Positions 32,314 to 44,689 of a stretch of 64,000 nt of DNA are shown here, piece by piece. The notes under the pieces were generated by a model, which worked only from the letters and a program-made list of their open reading frames with translations, was not told the DNA's origin and made no database searches. Positions within the stretch are counted from its first letter, which is position 1. Each line of letters begins with the position of its first letter. The DNA comes from Zingiber officinale (taxonomy: Eukaryota > Streptophyta > Magnoliopsida > Zingiberales > Zingiberaceae). The translations under genes were made by a program, and so were the position numbers. The DNA lies in NCBI RefSeq assembly GCF_018446385.1, contig NC_055989.1, positions 132,025,004-132,089,003 on the forward strand. Reading direction: 5' to 3'.

Positions 32314-33460
32314 ATGGAAGGAAAGAACCAAAAGATGCTAAAAGGTGTAGCAACAACCAAGGACGTACCAACTTCACAGCCAACTCTATCAAGCCCAACT
32401 GAACTTGTAGAAAGTTCAATGTCAATGAAGGTTAAAAGAAAAACTCATAGCACCAAATACTTGTGGATAAAACAAGAGAATGCTGCATTAGTTGATTGCC
32501 TAGTTGAGTTGAGCAAAGATTCAGCTTGAAAGAGTGAGAATGGTTTTAGAACTGGGTGCTTGTTGCATTTAGAGAAACTCATGGCTACTAAAGTGCCATC
32601 AAGCAATCTGAAGGCTACCCCTCATTTCGAGTCAAGGTACAAGCTACTGAAGAGATAGTTCCACGCTATCAACGAGATGATAAATCATAACAGTGGATTT
32701 GGGTGGAACGATGTTGAGAAATGTATCATTGCATCAAAGGATGTGTTTGATGATTGGGTTAAGATAACTTTTTCCATAATTTCATAAGGTTTTTCGTTTC
32801 TTTGATGATTGTGGGTTTTTTCTGCTAATAATATATTTTTAATTTAGAGTCATCCGACTACTATTGATTTAAGGAACAAAGAGTTCCCCCCACCTTGATG
32901 ATGTAATGTTTGTGTGGGGGAAGATCATGCCACAGGAGCTTGAGCAGAAACCCCAACTGATGCAGTCGAAGAGATAAATTTATGCGATGAAGAAATTGAC
33001 AAATTTGAGTGTGAAATAAATGAACATGCATGCTGAATTTTACAAAGATGAAGAATATGTCAGAGAGGAAAAAAAGAAATTTGAGATGGAGACTCAGGAT
33101 TTATCAGTTTATCCATCAAGCAAGAAGGCAACCACTATAAAGAAAAAAGGAAGTTTGATGATGTTCTAGGTGACTTGGTAGGAGAGATTAGCAAGTATGT
33201 CACTGTTACTACAGAGGCGAATGAGGAGATTAAGGGAATTTCTACCTACTTCAAGAAACAAACTGAGATCGGTGATAGAAAAATGAGGATATATGATTAG
33301 TTAATGGAGCTTTCTGATTTTTCTCAATAAGAAATTATGGATGTTGGGGAGTACATTCTCAAGGATGAACATAAGGTTGACAACTTCTTTGCATTGCTAA
33401 AGACATTTAGGAGAGATTATGTGATGAAGAAGCTCTCCGAGATCAATCCATAGGTGACCA
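32314..33460 (+). pseudogene. Myb/SANT-like protein of the Harbinger element, broken
   Basis: It starts MEGKNQKMLKG. A Myb/SANT-like DNA-binding domain follows (LWIKQENAALVDCLVEL, then after a TGA at 32527-32529 ENGFRTG, LEKLMA, LKATPHFESRYKLLKR, a stop, [20 protein letters not shown]). A second patch (33020-33450) has helical charged sequence with several stops. Harbinger elements need this partner protein for nuclear import and DNA binding. The many stops show long decay. Confidence 0.7.
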
Positions 33461-34598
33461 ATTAGAAAATCAATTAGATATTTGAATTAGGTCATTGAAT
33501 CTTATATTTTGATTTACTTTTGAACAATTAAGATATTATTTAAGACAAACTTATTGGATGAATGCCATTTTGGATTAAACTTGTTGGATGATTTCTAATT
33601 TTGGATAGAATTTGTGTGATTGCAACTTACTTTTCTGGCGTGTGTGGATGCCGTTATTTTATTTTTAAATGTCTAATTCCTCCTTACTCCTTACTTTGTG
33701 TGCTCCTTACTTTACTGGGGATCTTTTCTTGTGTTATCCTATTCTACTTCTGCCATGTTTGTTAATTTACTGTATAAAACACATAGAGCACTCTTATATT
33801 ATGGTAATTATTCACTTTCACTTAAACTAATTTTGCCAACAATTATTTAATGAAGGATGAATTCTAAGGCTTTGATGTAGACCAACATTGTTGGTCTAGA
33901 TTAGGAAATTATTTGATTCTGTATTTTAGCCAACTTATTTAATATCTGAACCAAGTCATCATTTTAAACTGAGGCGCTCTATCATTTATTTTTCAATATT
34001 TCAATCATAGTCCATATTGTCTTTGTGGAAGTTTCCACACTTTTACTTAACATTTTGAAGAATGAATATCAACACGCTTCAAACCTATTCTCAGTTTTTC
34101 TTATCCTTTTGTTACACTAGCGAACCTTGTCTTGTTGTTTACAGTAGTGCTATCACAACCATTTATTGCATTTAGATGAATTATAATGGAATAAGTTTTC
34201 TTATGTTTGATTAAAGAATAAACTTGGAATAACCAGTCTATGAAATATTAAATGCATATTTTTATTTCATTCCCATAAAATAATTGTTTTATCAATTCGT
34301 CTCTGTGAATCAAACGATAGATACATAGTAAGCACAATTCTGTGCTGATACCTTGCTTTGTTATCATTATTTGATTGGGAAAAATCTCAAATCCAATGTA
34401 GTGTGAAGGCACATCATGGGCAAGAACAAAAAAAAAAAAATACAGACACAAACACATGAGAGACATTCAATTTGAAATGTGTATATTTAGTACTAAGCAA
34501 CTACGTACATCTGGTCATTTTGTTACATTGATCTCCTCAGATCAGCTTCATTGTATAATTCTTGTTTTTGTTCAACTTTTTTTTAATAAATTCCATAG

Positions 34599-34766
34599 GG
34601 CTCCAGCAGTCTTCTCCTATCATCCTCTGAAGGGCAAGGTGGTGCAGACATCTCAGGTTTAGATGACAGCATAGCCTTCGAGCAGGAAGTTGTGAAGCTC
34701 ATGGAAATTAATGTCACCAGTGCTATGCAGCTCCTTCAGAAAAAGGACTCTGCCTCCTGGCAGTAG
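34599..34766 (+). pseudogene. Exon-like fragment inside the Harbinger-like element, family unknown
   Basis: After an acceptor-like TTCCATAG, 55 open codons read GSSSLLSSSEGQGGADISGL, DDSIAFEQEVVKLMEINV and TSAMQLLQKKDSASWQ, then TAG. Composition is protein-like (helical, charged) and unlike the AT-rich surroundings. I do not recognise it. It may be a host exon carried by the element. Confidence 0.35.
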
Positions 34767-35639
34767 GTCTAGCCACTGCAATCTCAACCAACAAAGACAC
34801 CTCCACTGCGGTATCACCTGACGCTCGAAAACTGATGATAAGATACAATTCAAAAGTCAGTGGGTGTGAGGAACCTTGGTTAAAGAAGAAGCTCACCAAT
34901 TGGATGATAAAGAAAGATTGTCAGATTGCAAACCTAATTAACTGGCTGATAAGACATGCTATTCCCCCCTTTTTTTATCAGATTAATTTGAGTAGAGATT
35001 CAGTCACTAATATGTTAGCTTTCTATTTGAATATGTATACTACAAGAGAAGTTGTAGCACCTAGGCTTGTCAAATTTGCATGTATTTTGGTTTGAAATAT
35101 GCAATTAAGATTTTGGATTTGAGAAAGTCACACAATCTTCTATATATCTATAAAGAAGATTTCCTTTTTTGCAAAATTGATCTTCTATCTTTTGTTACTA
35201 GCAACTTTTGGTTCAATTAAGCACCAAATTCTTTGCTGAGACTTGCTTGAGTGTTCATTATATCCAAGTCACATTTGGAATGACTGCATGTCATGATCTC
35301 TGAAAGGATGGTAGGATTTGGGAAATTACTTATTGAATTAATTCAATTCATTTTAATATCACACGTATTTTCCATTTTTCCTAGTGTTGAGATATGGTTG
35401 AGATATGATTTTGTTGTATCCAGGATATTACAAAAAATTATCGTAGCAATCAATCAATTATCTGTGCTTGCAAACCTTAACAGACCATTAGGATTTAATC
35501 TCTTAGTTAGCCGCTAGCTTCTAAGATTGCATATTAATGATGATTTTATGCGAATAATATTATTACATGAATAATATTTTTTTTTGAGAAAAAATATGGT
35601 AAATATGGAATTAAATTCCTTTGTGACCTAGTAAAGTTA

Positions 35640-35725
35640 AGTCTAAAATAATAAATAATAAATAATAAACAATAAACAATAAATAATAATAATAATAATT
35701 TAACATTAATAATAATATTTTATTT
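35640..35725. repeat. AT-rich trinucleotide/tetranucleotide repeat
   Basis: Runs of AATAATAAATAATAAAC type, ending in (AAT)n. Confidence 0.7.
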
Positions 35726-35905
35726 TATTTTATTTTAAAAAATTAATCAAATATCAAATTAATTTAGTTGTGAAAATGTTTCATTAGGAGTAATAAAGTA
35801 AATGTTAAACTAGGTTAATACACTAAAACCTCCAACCAAACAAGTTTTTATTACATTATTTAGCATTGAACCAAATATATATGATGACTTGAACCAAATG
35901 CATCC

Positions 35906-36610
35906 TAAATGATATGACGTAATCCTAATTATTGATCATCATTAGACACGTTTTGATTAGTGATGTGCAGGAGATCATCTCAGCAAGTGCCCATGGTTAT
36001 GTAGAGTGTATATATATATATTGTTTTGTTATCCTGCATATCTATTTATGGGAAACCTATGAATACCTAGTGTTAAATATTTTTTTTTAAGATTTAGGAA
36101 TTAAATTAAAGGAAGTGAATTTTTATATATATATATATATATATGATTCTTCCAACTATCGAGCACCAAAGGAATCTTTGGATAGATGTCTAGAAAGACT
36201 CAAGGAAGATGTTAGAAGGGGGACAAGGCGAACCTTGGCAAGGCTCATTCGACGCTCAAGTCATACTTCAGAGAAAAGACGGAGAAAATGATAATTGAAT
36301 TGCTTGCCTTGATGTTGCAACCGATTACCTTTAAGTAGAGTGAAAGGATGACCTTGGTTTCCAAAGGACATACTTCTTCCCTCTTGAACGATAAGATACA
36401 CCGCTTGATGATTGGTGCTTTAATACTGACTCACCGAATCCTAATTCCAAATTATGGCGAATCAAACTCAGATGCGACTTAGTTGGATTTAATTTGATCA
36501 GGTCTTCTAACAGGGGCTAACTTGACCCAAGCTCGGTCTTGATTTGACATCCAACTCAACTTGACTTTTGACTTGATCATACCACGTGATACCGACTATC
36601 ACCACCATAT
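35906..36610. other. Unassigned stretch with two TA microsatellites
   Basis: (TA)n runs lie at about 36009-36020 and 36124-36144. The DNA between 36150 and 36600 is less AT-rich and may be LTR-derived, but no boundary was found. Confidence 0.35.
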
Positions 36611-36748
36611 ATATAGGGGGTTGATATAGTGCAACCCCTTATATTAGCAGCATTGTCCACGACTGAGGGGGCGTGGCACTCAGATCACTTCCAAGCGGCG
36701 CAACCTATGAGGATCACGAACAGTGCAACTAATATAGGGGTTGCACCA

Positions 36749-36790
<42 letters not shown>

Positions 36791-36960
36791 ACATGATAAT
36801 ACGCTGCAAGCACCCGCGTGCACGCTTGAGGGTAGTTTCCCACGTGGCAGGCATCAGTCAACACTGCCACGCTGCCCGCTGTCCTCAAGAACGCACAGTG
36901 GGCATCCCTCATAGTTTCGGACGCTGGGTGCGTAACATTGGCACCCAACATAACTAATTC
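36611..36960. repeat. Inverted repeat with CT/CA microsatellite
   Basis: GTGCAACCCCTTATATTAG (about 36637) pairs with CTAATATAGGGGTTGCAC (about 36730). A (CT)n(CA)n run follows at 36751-36793. No coding frame is credible here. Confidence 0.55.
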
Positions 36961-37059
36961 CTATATATAAGTAATAAGGCTCTACTTAAGCAATGAGAAA
37001 ACTAAGTCTTGAAATTAAGTAAATATTGGGATGTATGAGAGATTTTATCTAAAGCTTAG

Positions 37060-37851
37060 GCGGGGAAAGAGAAGATCCAAAGTCATCACAGTTGGTATAA
37101 AATTGTAAGTGAGTATTCCTTACAAACTTATGACAGGATAGTTGTTGTTCATCAAACTAGATACTAACCAATGGTTGAGTGGCAGTTTTGATGAGTTCAG
37201 GAGGGACTATTGATAATATATTAGTTTCATCAATTATCGAATTAGTGGCCCTACTATCAAGGAAAGCATGAAGTGTAAATTCATGTTCATAGATATTGAC
37301 TAAACAACAAACTCTGATATGAATAGTTCATTTAGTATTGCAGATACTGGGGGTTTTATGAAAATCAAGTCAGTATCAGAAGTAGGTTTATTTATCGCAA
37401 GTCCTGTGCCTCTATTATTAGGTATAGGGGCAAAGCTTTGCTTGAGAGTAGAAAACTTAGTTTCTATCAAATTAAGTCTGGTTTCTAAAACAGAGACTCA
37501 GATTTTAAGTACATTTCTTACACTGCCATATACTTATGGAGTAATAGGTATAAGAATATTAAAAGTTTATTGTAAGCGTAGAATGCAAATTTATTTTCTA
37601 CAGAGCTTACAAGTTCCTCTTTTGTCTATGATTAGATAGAATTCGTATAGAAAACAAGGAACAATATATGTTCTTATTTTTAATGTCGTCATGGGGACAT
37701 TCTGGTACTTTGTGTCTTATTGATATAGTTTGTGGTATAAACTGTGTGAACATAAGATTCAAGTCATCTAAGTCTTCCCATTGTTCTGTTAAGTCATCTA
37801 GTTCTAGTTGGAAAGGGTTATTAGAGATTCCATAATTTTCTGGCAAGGGAT
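37060..37851 (-). pseudogene. Endogenous pararetrovirus relic: protease-region fragment
   Basis: On the minus strand, 37320-37100 reads like a caulimovirid aspartic protease region, with EFTLHAFLDS..TNSIIDE and PPELIKTATQPL. The active-site Gly is replaced (DSR). Upstream on the same strand 37851-37607 is an acidic linker (LELDDLTEQWEDLDDL). The part between them has several stops. Order and direction match the other minus-strand relics at 39304-39727 and 44690-45430: capsid, zinc knuckle, protease. No reverse transcriptase or RNase H follows toward 37000, so the copy is truncated. Many stops make it non-functional. The link to Caulimoviridae rather than to a Ty3 element rests on the capsid fragment and is moderately sure. 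Confidence 0.6.
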
Positions 37852-39303
37852 TGTTGGTGCGGGAAGCATCTGACGATCGAACCTGGGTTTTGATTGTCAA
37901 AGGGTCAAAAGTTAAGTTGTCTTGTTATCTAACAAGGTTGATTGAGCTTGCAAGAAAAGTCTTAAGTGTTCTTAGGCAAAAGTTCTAGTGAATTCTAGGT
38001 AAGTAGAAAACCCTAGAGGGTGGTAACCCTAGGACCTAGGGGTGGTAACCCTAAGTGAGTAAAAGTCCTAGTTGTAGTTAGGCAGGTGGAAAACCCTAGG
38101 GGGTGATAATCCTAGATCCTGGGGGGTGATAGCCCTAGGTGAAAAATATTGACGGGTCGAGCGCTTTAGGTAAAATCCTAGAGTTGGGGACTCTAGGTTG
38201 AAATCCTGGTGGTCCCGGACCGGGTGAAAGTTTGGGCGGGTCGTGAAGCCGACGTCTAGCATGAAGACCGGAAGCATCGGACGCTGAGCAAAAGTCCAGT
38301 CGGTATGGAGGGCCGGTCTGGCAACAGATAATTTCTCCTGAGAGGAGTAGGTGGGGATGCGTTCCTCTATGAGTGAACAGTAGGGGTCGGTTTGATGTAG
38401 GGTTTCCGGAGAAAATCCGAAGTCAGAACCGGACAGTCTAAAGGTTGTCAAAGTTATTTATTTACATATTATTTGCTATATGTTAACTCTATTTTACAGG
38501 AAGACTAATGATTATGCAGGTTGATGTTCGACCTAGATCGGTCAACCAAACCTGGGGATCGATCGACCGAACCTCTAAGCAAACATAGCAGAGTTCCAGC
38601 GAGTGGACCGGGTTTGACCGAGGGATCGGTTGACCAAACCTCGGGATCGATCGACCGAACTGGGGATAAGCGGTGACATGGCCGAGCCATGTTGATCGGA
38701 CCATATGTATTGGGGATCAGTCGACCACATGGGGGATCGGTCGATGGAAAGAAGAAAGTATATCAGAGTAGAAGAACCGGAAGGTGGACCGATTCAGGCG
38801 GGATCTGTCAACCGATTAGGAGGATCGGTCGACCGATCTACGACAAGTTAAACCTGATCCTGAGATCAGGGGATTTGGATTAGATCAAGCCCGGGTATAA
38901 AAGGAGGGCTCGACCAGGTGCTTCAACAACAATTCTTGAAGAACAACTTGAGCTCTTGCGCGCACTCTGAAAACGTCTAAACACTGCTCCGACGATGATC
39001 AAGCTAGAAGTTCTATTTCTCCAAGTAGTTGGTAACAAGTTTAATTTTGAACAATATTTGTAAGCTGCATATTTGTACTTGTACTCAATTTCTGAATCTA
39101 TAGTGATTGCCTAACAAAAGTGATCAACGATCGCGGGCCTTGGAGTAGGAGTTGCCACAGGCTCCAAACCAAGTAAAAGAAAACTTGTTAGCATTGCTTG
39201 TCTTTTCATTCTTTATTCCACTGTGTATTCTGTGTGTTCTCCGAAATGAGTGAAAAAGCAACGCGTGCTATTCACTCCCCCCTAGCACATCTACGATCCT
39301 ACA
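37852..39303 (+). mobile_element. Solo LTR of a Copia element (1452 bp) inside the pararetrovirus relic
   Basis: It starts TGTTGGTGCGGGAAGCATC, the same start as the complete Copia LTRs at 48715 and 57503, and ends ACGATCCTACA. The 5 bp GGGAT on both sides (37847-37851, 39304-39308) are the target duplication. The TATA box is GGGTATAAAAGGAGGGC near 38893. Upstream of it lies a cluster of GATCGGTCGACC-type palindromes (38530-38845) where the related LTR has GGCGCC repeats. No internal region is present. Confidence 0.85.
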
Positions 39304-39727
39304 GGGATGTGGGGTATCTAGGAATGAGCTAATAAGTTTATAATTTGAGGAGGTCGGTATTTCTTCTGTATCTTCTATTAAAATAATAGAGTAGATAGAG
39401 GAAGTGTCAGATACATCCTTTTGTATTTCTATTAAGTCTAAATTAGTACAGAGACTAATTGTGTCTCTCTTGTATATAAATTTTTCTTGTTTGGACATGC
39501 TGAGAATAAATATCCTAGTTCATTATAGGCAAAATACATTATAGTGTGACATATATATTTTTTTGGTTTAAATCTTCTGACATGTTTATCTATGCTAAAT
39601 AAGGCTTCTTTTCCTTACTTTTTCTTAAGTAGTAAGCCTTTCTAGGCCTAGTTTTTGGTTTGGGCTGGATAGCTAAGTGAGCCAAATTTCTTTGTTGTTT
39701 GTGCCTATGTTGGTTTGATCCATATTG
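39304..39727 (-). pseudogene. Endogenous pararetrovirus relic: capsid C-terminus with zinc-knuckle remnant
   Basis: On the minus strand, a basic stretch (HRHKQQRNL, RPRKAYYLRKSKEKK) is followed by a remnant of a CCHC knuckle (CHTIM...NELGY..SACPNKK) in which Cys and His positions are altered. A further acidic stretch leads toward the solo LTR at 39303. Frame shifts separate the pieces. The order basic, knuckle, acidic fits a caulimovirid capsid C-terminus. Confidence 0.55.
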
Positions 39728-41362
39728 TTGAAAAATATATACTTGACTATAGAAACTATATTATTAGTTTTAAGTTATTTTTGTATTTGGATATAAGTAC
39801 ATTTTCCCTTAAGTACTGAGATGATATGTTGTATTCGTATCCCTATATTGTCGTATTGGGGTGCTACTTTTATATTTGTTCAAGCTTTATGAATTTTGGT
39901 CTCCTGGTAATTTATTGTTATATTTGAGAGATTTCCTAAGATAATCATCTTATAGTTGTCCTATGTATTGGATAAATAAAAATTTACTATTTGAATGTAT
40001 ATATTTAATGTATATTATTAGGTCTTAAACTCACTTACTGAATGTCTGCTATACGATCCATAATATAAGAGGACTTGTGATTGAATCACAACTAGTGAGC
40101 ATCTCTACATGTGTACTTCTGAATATATTGCCCTACTCAACGAATTGATGTATTCAGACACCATTGATTCTATGAGACTAGCAAGGGTTATACTCCTTAG
40201 TTTAATCAAACAACTATTCCTCATTGGTTGGAGACATTAAAATATCGAGAGTTAAACATGTATGCTAGTTATAGTAACTAGTTCATTGAAGTGAGATGCT
40301 GTAAGACTTCATACGATTCTCTACGTATATGAATATGCCAATGAAGCTCTTACTATCGCTCAATTGCAAGTTCCTTCGACTTAAAGTATTCAAGTCACCT
40401 TTGTCATGGAGACTTATACTTTGACATCTTAAGTAAGCATCTCCTTAGAGGTGTAGCCTCGGGATGATTGGGTATAAGTCAAAGTACCCGAAAGTGTTTA
40501 GATAGCCCACAGAGAATTCATCGTTTCTTATGAGGATATGTATACCCTATGACCACTTGTCAGGATTGTTACTTAAAATCTTTAGCTAAAGCATCACATG
40601 TTAAGAGTATTGTACTCTTGGACACATGTACGAGTAATTTAAATCTACAGGATGAGAAAGTATTACTTGGGCTAGGTATGACATAGTCAGCTTAGTGAGG
40701 ACAGACACATAGACCATATTATAAAATAATTAGTGGTTATAAGATGAGTGAAAGGAACGAGGCATAACTCATCGTAGCTGCTTAAAGGTTTTAGAAGAAG
40801 TTCTAGGATTAACCGTTGATTTTTCAATCAATCGGTAGTCATGATGTACTACTAAGTGTCGCTTATGATTGATTCATAATTAATAGTTAATTATGAACGA
40901 CCAACATAACCGTGAATATATTGGGTCACATGTACTACGAATTTATTCGAAAGATTTAAAATGAGTTTGAGAATTGAATTCTTAGATCGAGAGAGACTGA
41001 GTCTATTTGGACTAGATGAAGGGCAAATATGGAAACATCAGAGTTGGAACACCATATCTTTTAAAGACAAGTTAGTCCCTCTTTGGTTTAATTATAAACC
41101 AAATTAGTTTGATTTTAATTAAAAGAGTCATGGTTTTAAATCGAACCAAGAGCTTAATGGGTTGTATTTTGGTTAAACCTTATTGGGTTGGGTTTGGGCT
41201 TGCTCATTAAACCCATCTAGGAATTCTATATATTGATATAGAGTTGGGAGAAAGAATAAGATTTGGATTTTAGGTTTTTAAAATCCTTTCCTCTTCTCTC
41301 CCTCTCCTCTTTGTGCTGCCAACCACCAAGCACCAAGGATAATTGTTCTCCTTGGTCCGTTA
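39728..41362 (+). mobile_element. LTR-like insertion in the pararetrovirus relic, left part
   Basis: It begins TGTTGAAAAATATATACTTG, an LTR-like start. It carries promoter-like DNA near its right end (TCTATATATTGATATAGAG at about 41226) followed by a CT-rich leader-like region (41280-41360). It has no open frame. It is itself interrupted at 41363 by a solo LTR. The matching right end and target duplication were not found. Confidence 0.4.
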
Positions 41363-43976
41363 TGTTGGAATATATACTAAAAGTCTAGCTTTTATATAAA
41401 TATTTATTTAGAAATAAAGAATCACATTGGTCAAATGTCTACATTTATATGCTAAGTGTATTTGTTCAATTAATTTATATTGTAGATAACGTGGTGTGTG
41501 GTGTCACACACAGAAGATCATGTTATCAGTTCTTTATAAATTATAAACAGTTGCTCACGACTAAGATGGATAGGAACAAACCATTGGAATAGTCGTAGTG
41601 TAATTTGGTATTAGTTTATCTTGACTATAAAATTACACTAGTACACTCCGAGTGTATTGAGCCGGACCATTTAAGATAAGTTCTTTTTATACTGACTTAA
41701 TAAAAGAACTAGACCTTTGTTATTATGGAAGTGTGTGCTCTTAATCCCGATATAGTAACAAGCACGCATACTTAGTATTTATTTCTTTAACTTATCAAAG
41801 GGTGAGATTTAGCTCGATAAATCAAGAGGCCCTATAAGTTAGGAAATGATATTATTTATAGTGTGTGTTGTTGATTATAGAAGGAAACTGTGTCCTAGGA
41901 ATCTAGATTGATAATGTCCCCAAGAGGAGCTCATAAGGATTGTCATGTAAATCATGCAGGTGGACTTAGTCCGACATGACAATAAGGTTGAGTGGTACTA
42001 CTCTTGGAGCTAGATATTAATTAAGTGAGTTGTCAGTAACTCATTTAATTAGTGGACATTCGATATCTTCAACACAGGGAGACTAACACACTCATGATAA
42101 GAAGGAGCCCAAAATGTAATTTGGAATTAGTGTGGTAGTTCAATAATAATTCTTTAGTGGTATGAATTATTATTGATGAAATTAAGTTGGGTGTTCGGGG
42201 CGAACACGGGAAACTTAATTTCATCGGGAGACCAAAATCAATTCCTCCTCTCGGTCCCTATCATAGTCTCTTATTTATAAAGTATTATACCCACTTATAC
42301 CCACCTTCTTACCCACCTTAAGGTGGTCGGCCAAGCCTAGCTTGGAGCCCAAGCTAGGGTTGGCCAAACTAAGGTGAATTGGTTCCATTGGGTGACCGAC
42401 CCTAGCTTGAACTCAAGCTTAGGTGGCCGGCCAAGATAAAATAAAAGGGATTTTATTTTTTAAAATTTTTCTTATGTGGAAGCCATGGTTTTAAAAGAGA
42501 GTTTAAAATTTAAATCTTTCCTTTTATAGCTTTCTACAAAAGATTAAGAGAAAGGTTTGATATCTTTCCTTATTTGTAGTTAAAAGGAAGATTTTAATTT
42601 TTGATAAAACTTTCCTTTTTTGTAACCATCTTCATGATTTAAAAGAGAGTTTTAAAATTAAATCTTTCCTATTATAGTTTCTATAAAAGATTAAGAAAAG
42701 ATTTGATATCTTTCCTTATTTGTTGATTGAGAGGAAGATTTTAATTTTAGAGAAAACTTTCCTTTTGAAAATCATCCACATGTTTTAATAGAGAGATTTT
42801 AATTTATAAAAGTTTCCTTTTATGACCAACTATGAAGGGAATTTTCAAAAGAGAAATTTTTATTTAAAAATTTTTGGAAACAAATTAGGAAGTTTTAATT
42901 TTGTGTTTAAAACTTTCCTTGTTTGGAGGGATTAAGGTGGTCGGCCATTAGAGGTTTAATAAGGATATTTTAATTAAATTTTTCTTCTTAAACAATGGTA
43001 AGGAATATAAGGAAGTTTTTATTTATAAAAAGTATCTTTATTTGCCAAGACCAAGGATTATAAAAGAGAGGGTAGAGGTGTCTCACCTTATAACATATCC
43101 TCTATTATTCCTCTCTTTTCTTCCTTGGTGTGGCCGACCCTATTCCTCTTCTCCTTTCTTCTTCTTGTGGTCGAACCACATCATCTCTTGGAGCTCTTGT
43201 GGTGGCCGGATTTTGCTTGGAGAAGGAGAGAAAGGAGGCATTGTTTCTAGCATCCCTTGGAGCTTGGTGGTGGTGGCCGAACCTCATCCTTTCTTGGAGC
43301 TATTGAGGTGGCCGAATCTTGCTTGGAGAGGAAGGTAGCTTGGGTGGATTCTCGTCTCGGTAGATCATCACCCACACGACGTCCGAGATAAGAAGAGGAA
43401 TACGATAGAAGATCAAGAGGTTGTTGCTTACAAAGAAAGGTATAACTAGTAATTCTATTCCGCATCATACTAGTTTTCTTTGTATAGATTTTGAAATACT
43501 AAACACAAGAGACATATGATTCTAGGTTTCGAGTTTGTGATTCGAGTTTGTGTTATTTTCTTTTCTTTTTCGATCTTGTGATTCGATTGTTCTTATTGGT
43601 TAAACCTAGGGTTACTATAAGGAGATTAAATATTGAATTTCTTTAAAAGGCTTTGTCAAGGAAGTGGTGGATGATTCCATAACCAAGAAGGCCTAGTGCC
43701 TCGCCATGTTTAACCTGGAAGTCAATTTTAGAAATAAATATTTAATCAACTTTGTAACATGGGTTGACTTGGATTAATAATGTTAAGCATCATTTGCGAT
43801 CTAAATCTAAACCTCTAAGAACAAATAATTTAAATTTGGAATCAATAATGTTAAGTTCCGCTTGCGATTCCTAATTTAATTTCTAAAGAACACAATAGGT
43901 TGTTAGGAATGGTTCAGGACTTGTGCAAAATTTTTATATAGGAAAACCAGTACGATATTCTGAGTATCAACCAACA
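41363..43976 (+). mobile_element. Very long solo LTR (2614 bp)
   Basis: It starts TGTTGGAATATATACTAAAA and ends GAGTATCAACCAACA, inverted ends TGTTGG/CCAACA. CGTTA flanks both sides (41358-41362, 43977-43981). Within it, AAAGGAAAGTTT-type phrases (42490-42960) recur as degenerate repeats of roughly 110 bp, and GGTGGCCGG phrases recur at 42300-43320. No gag or pol frame is present. It may be a solo LTR or a very short non-autonomous LTR element. Confidence 0.7.
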
Positions 43977-43981
43977 CGTTA

Positions 43982-44689
43982 GTCCCCTCACCTCCAACCA
44001 CTCCTCCCCTCCATCCAGCACCTCCTTGCTGGCTAGTAGGCGCCCCGAAGCAATAGCCCTGGCCAACCATTGCTGAATGAGGACATATTCTGGCCGCTAG
44101 CAGTTTGCTCTTCCCTGGCCATCTCTGACCTCCGTTTTGATAATAAAATGTTGCTACTGGAACCCTAACACTTTGGGGTACTTCATACCTCATCGACAAC
44201 GACCTTACAGACCCTTGACAACAAGGGAAAAGGGCCAGAAAACACCCTTTTTCGGATGAATAGCAACCCGTTCTTTAGGGTCCATCTCTCGTTTAGTGTC
44301 GACTAGTTGCATATGTCGCCGAACGCCACACTCCATCTTCGCACACAAGGCTATGGTTGCATATATCGCCGAACGCCAAACTCTATCTTCGTACACAAGG
44401 CTAGTACTTTTAGTGAGAAAAAACTCATGACTTTCGAAGTCATCTCGATGATCGCTCAGTGTGGATATGAATAGAAGCGAGGCTTCAGAGCGTCAGTTGG
44501 TTGATATCATTTCATCTTCACATAATCTGTCAGGTATAAATAGAGTTAATGTATTTCTATTAAATTTTATTATACAATTATGTCTAGCATGGATGCATAA
44601 GGTGTGTAATGTGTGTGCTGTAATAATTTATAATTATTATACTATTTTTGTCTTTCGATGCGCATATTTACAAAATGTATTTTAGCACA
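43982..44689. other. Unassigned right part of the insertion
   Basis: GC-richer DNA with a 58-bp tandem duplication at about 44306-44403 (GTTGCATATGTCGCCGAACG, twice). A minus-strand frame at 44199-43903 exists but has no recognisable domain. Probably internal DNA of the same LTR-type insertion. Confidence 0.35.

Larger units (their letters stand above)
30016..35905 (+). mobile_element. PIF/Harbinger-like element, decayed
   Basis: The left end GGGCCTATTTGATTCAGGAT and the inverted right end GGATGCATTTGGTTCAAGTC share the TTTGRTTCA core typical of plant PIF/Harbinger ends. The flanks are TTA on the left and TAA on the right, so the expected 3-bp duplication is not exact. Inside are both proteins of the class in broken form: a DDE nuclease (30956-31913) and a Myb/SANT-like protein (32314-33460). 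A CT/GC-rich leader with repeated ACTTCTCC..CTTCTTC phrases (30180-30470) looks like their 5' UTR. Ends are less certain than content. Confidence 0.5.

Noticed and set aside
30016..35905. Exact 3-bp target duplication for the Harbinger-like element
   Set aside because: The flanks are TTA on the left and TAA on the right on the same strand, so they are not a true direct duplication. The ends are kept as provisional.
36685..36951. Minus-strand frame of 88 codons with (VC)n and (RE)n
   Set aside because: It is created by the CT/CA microsatellite at 36751-36793.
42990..43340. Plus-strand frame of 98 codons in the 2.6-kb LTR
   Set aside because: It is built from repeated GGTGGCCGG/CTTGGAG phrases inside a solo LTR and has no recognisable domain.
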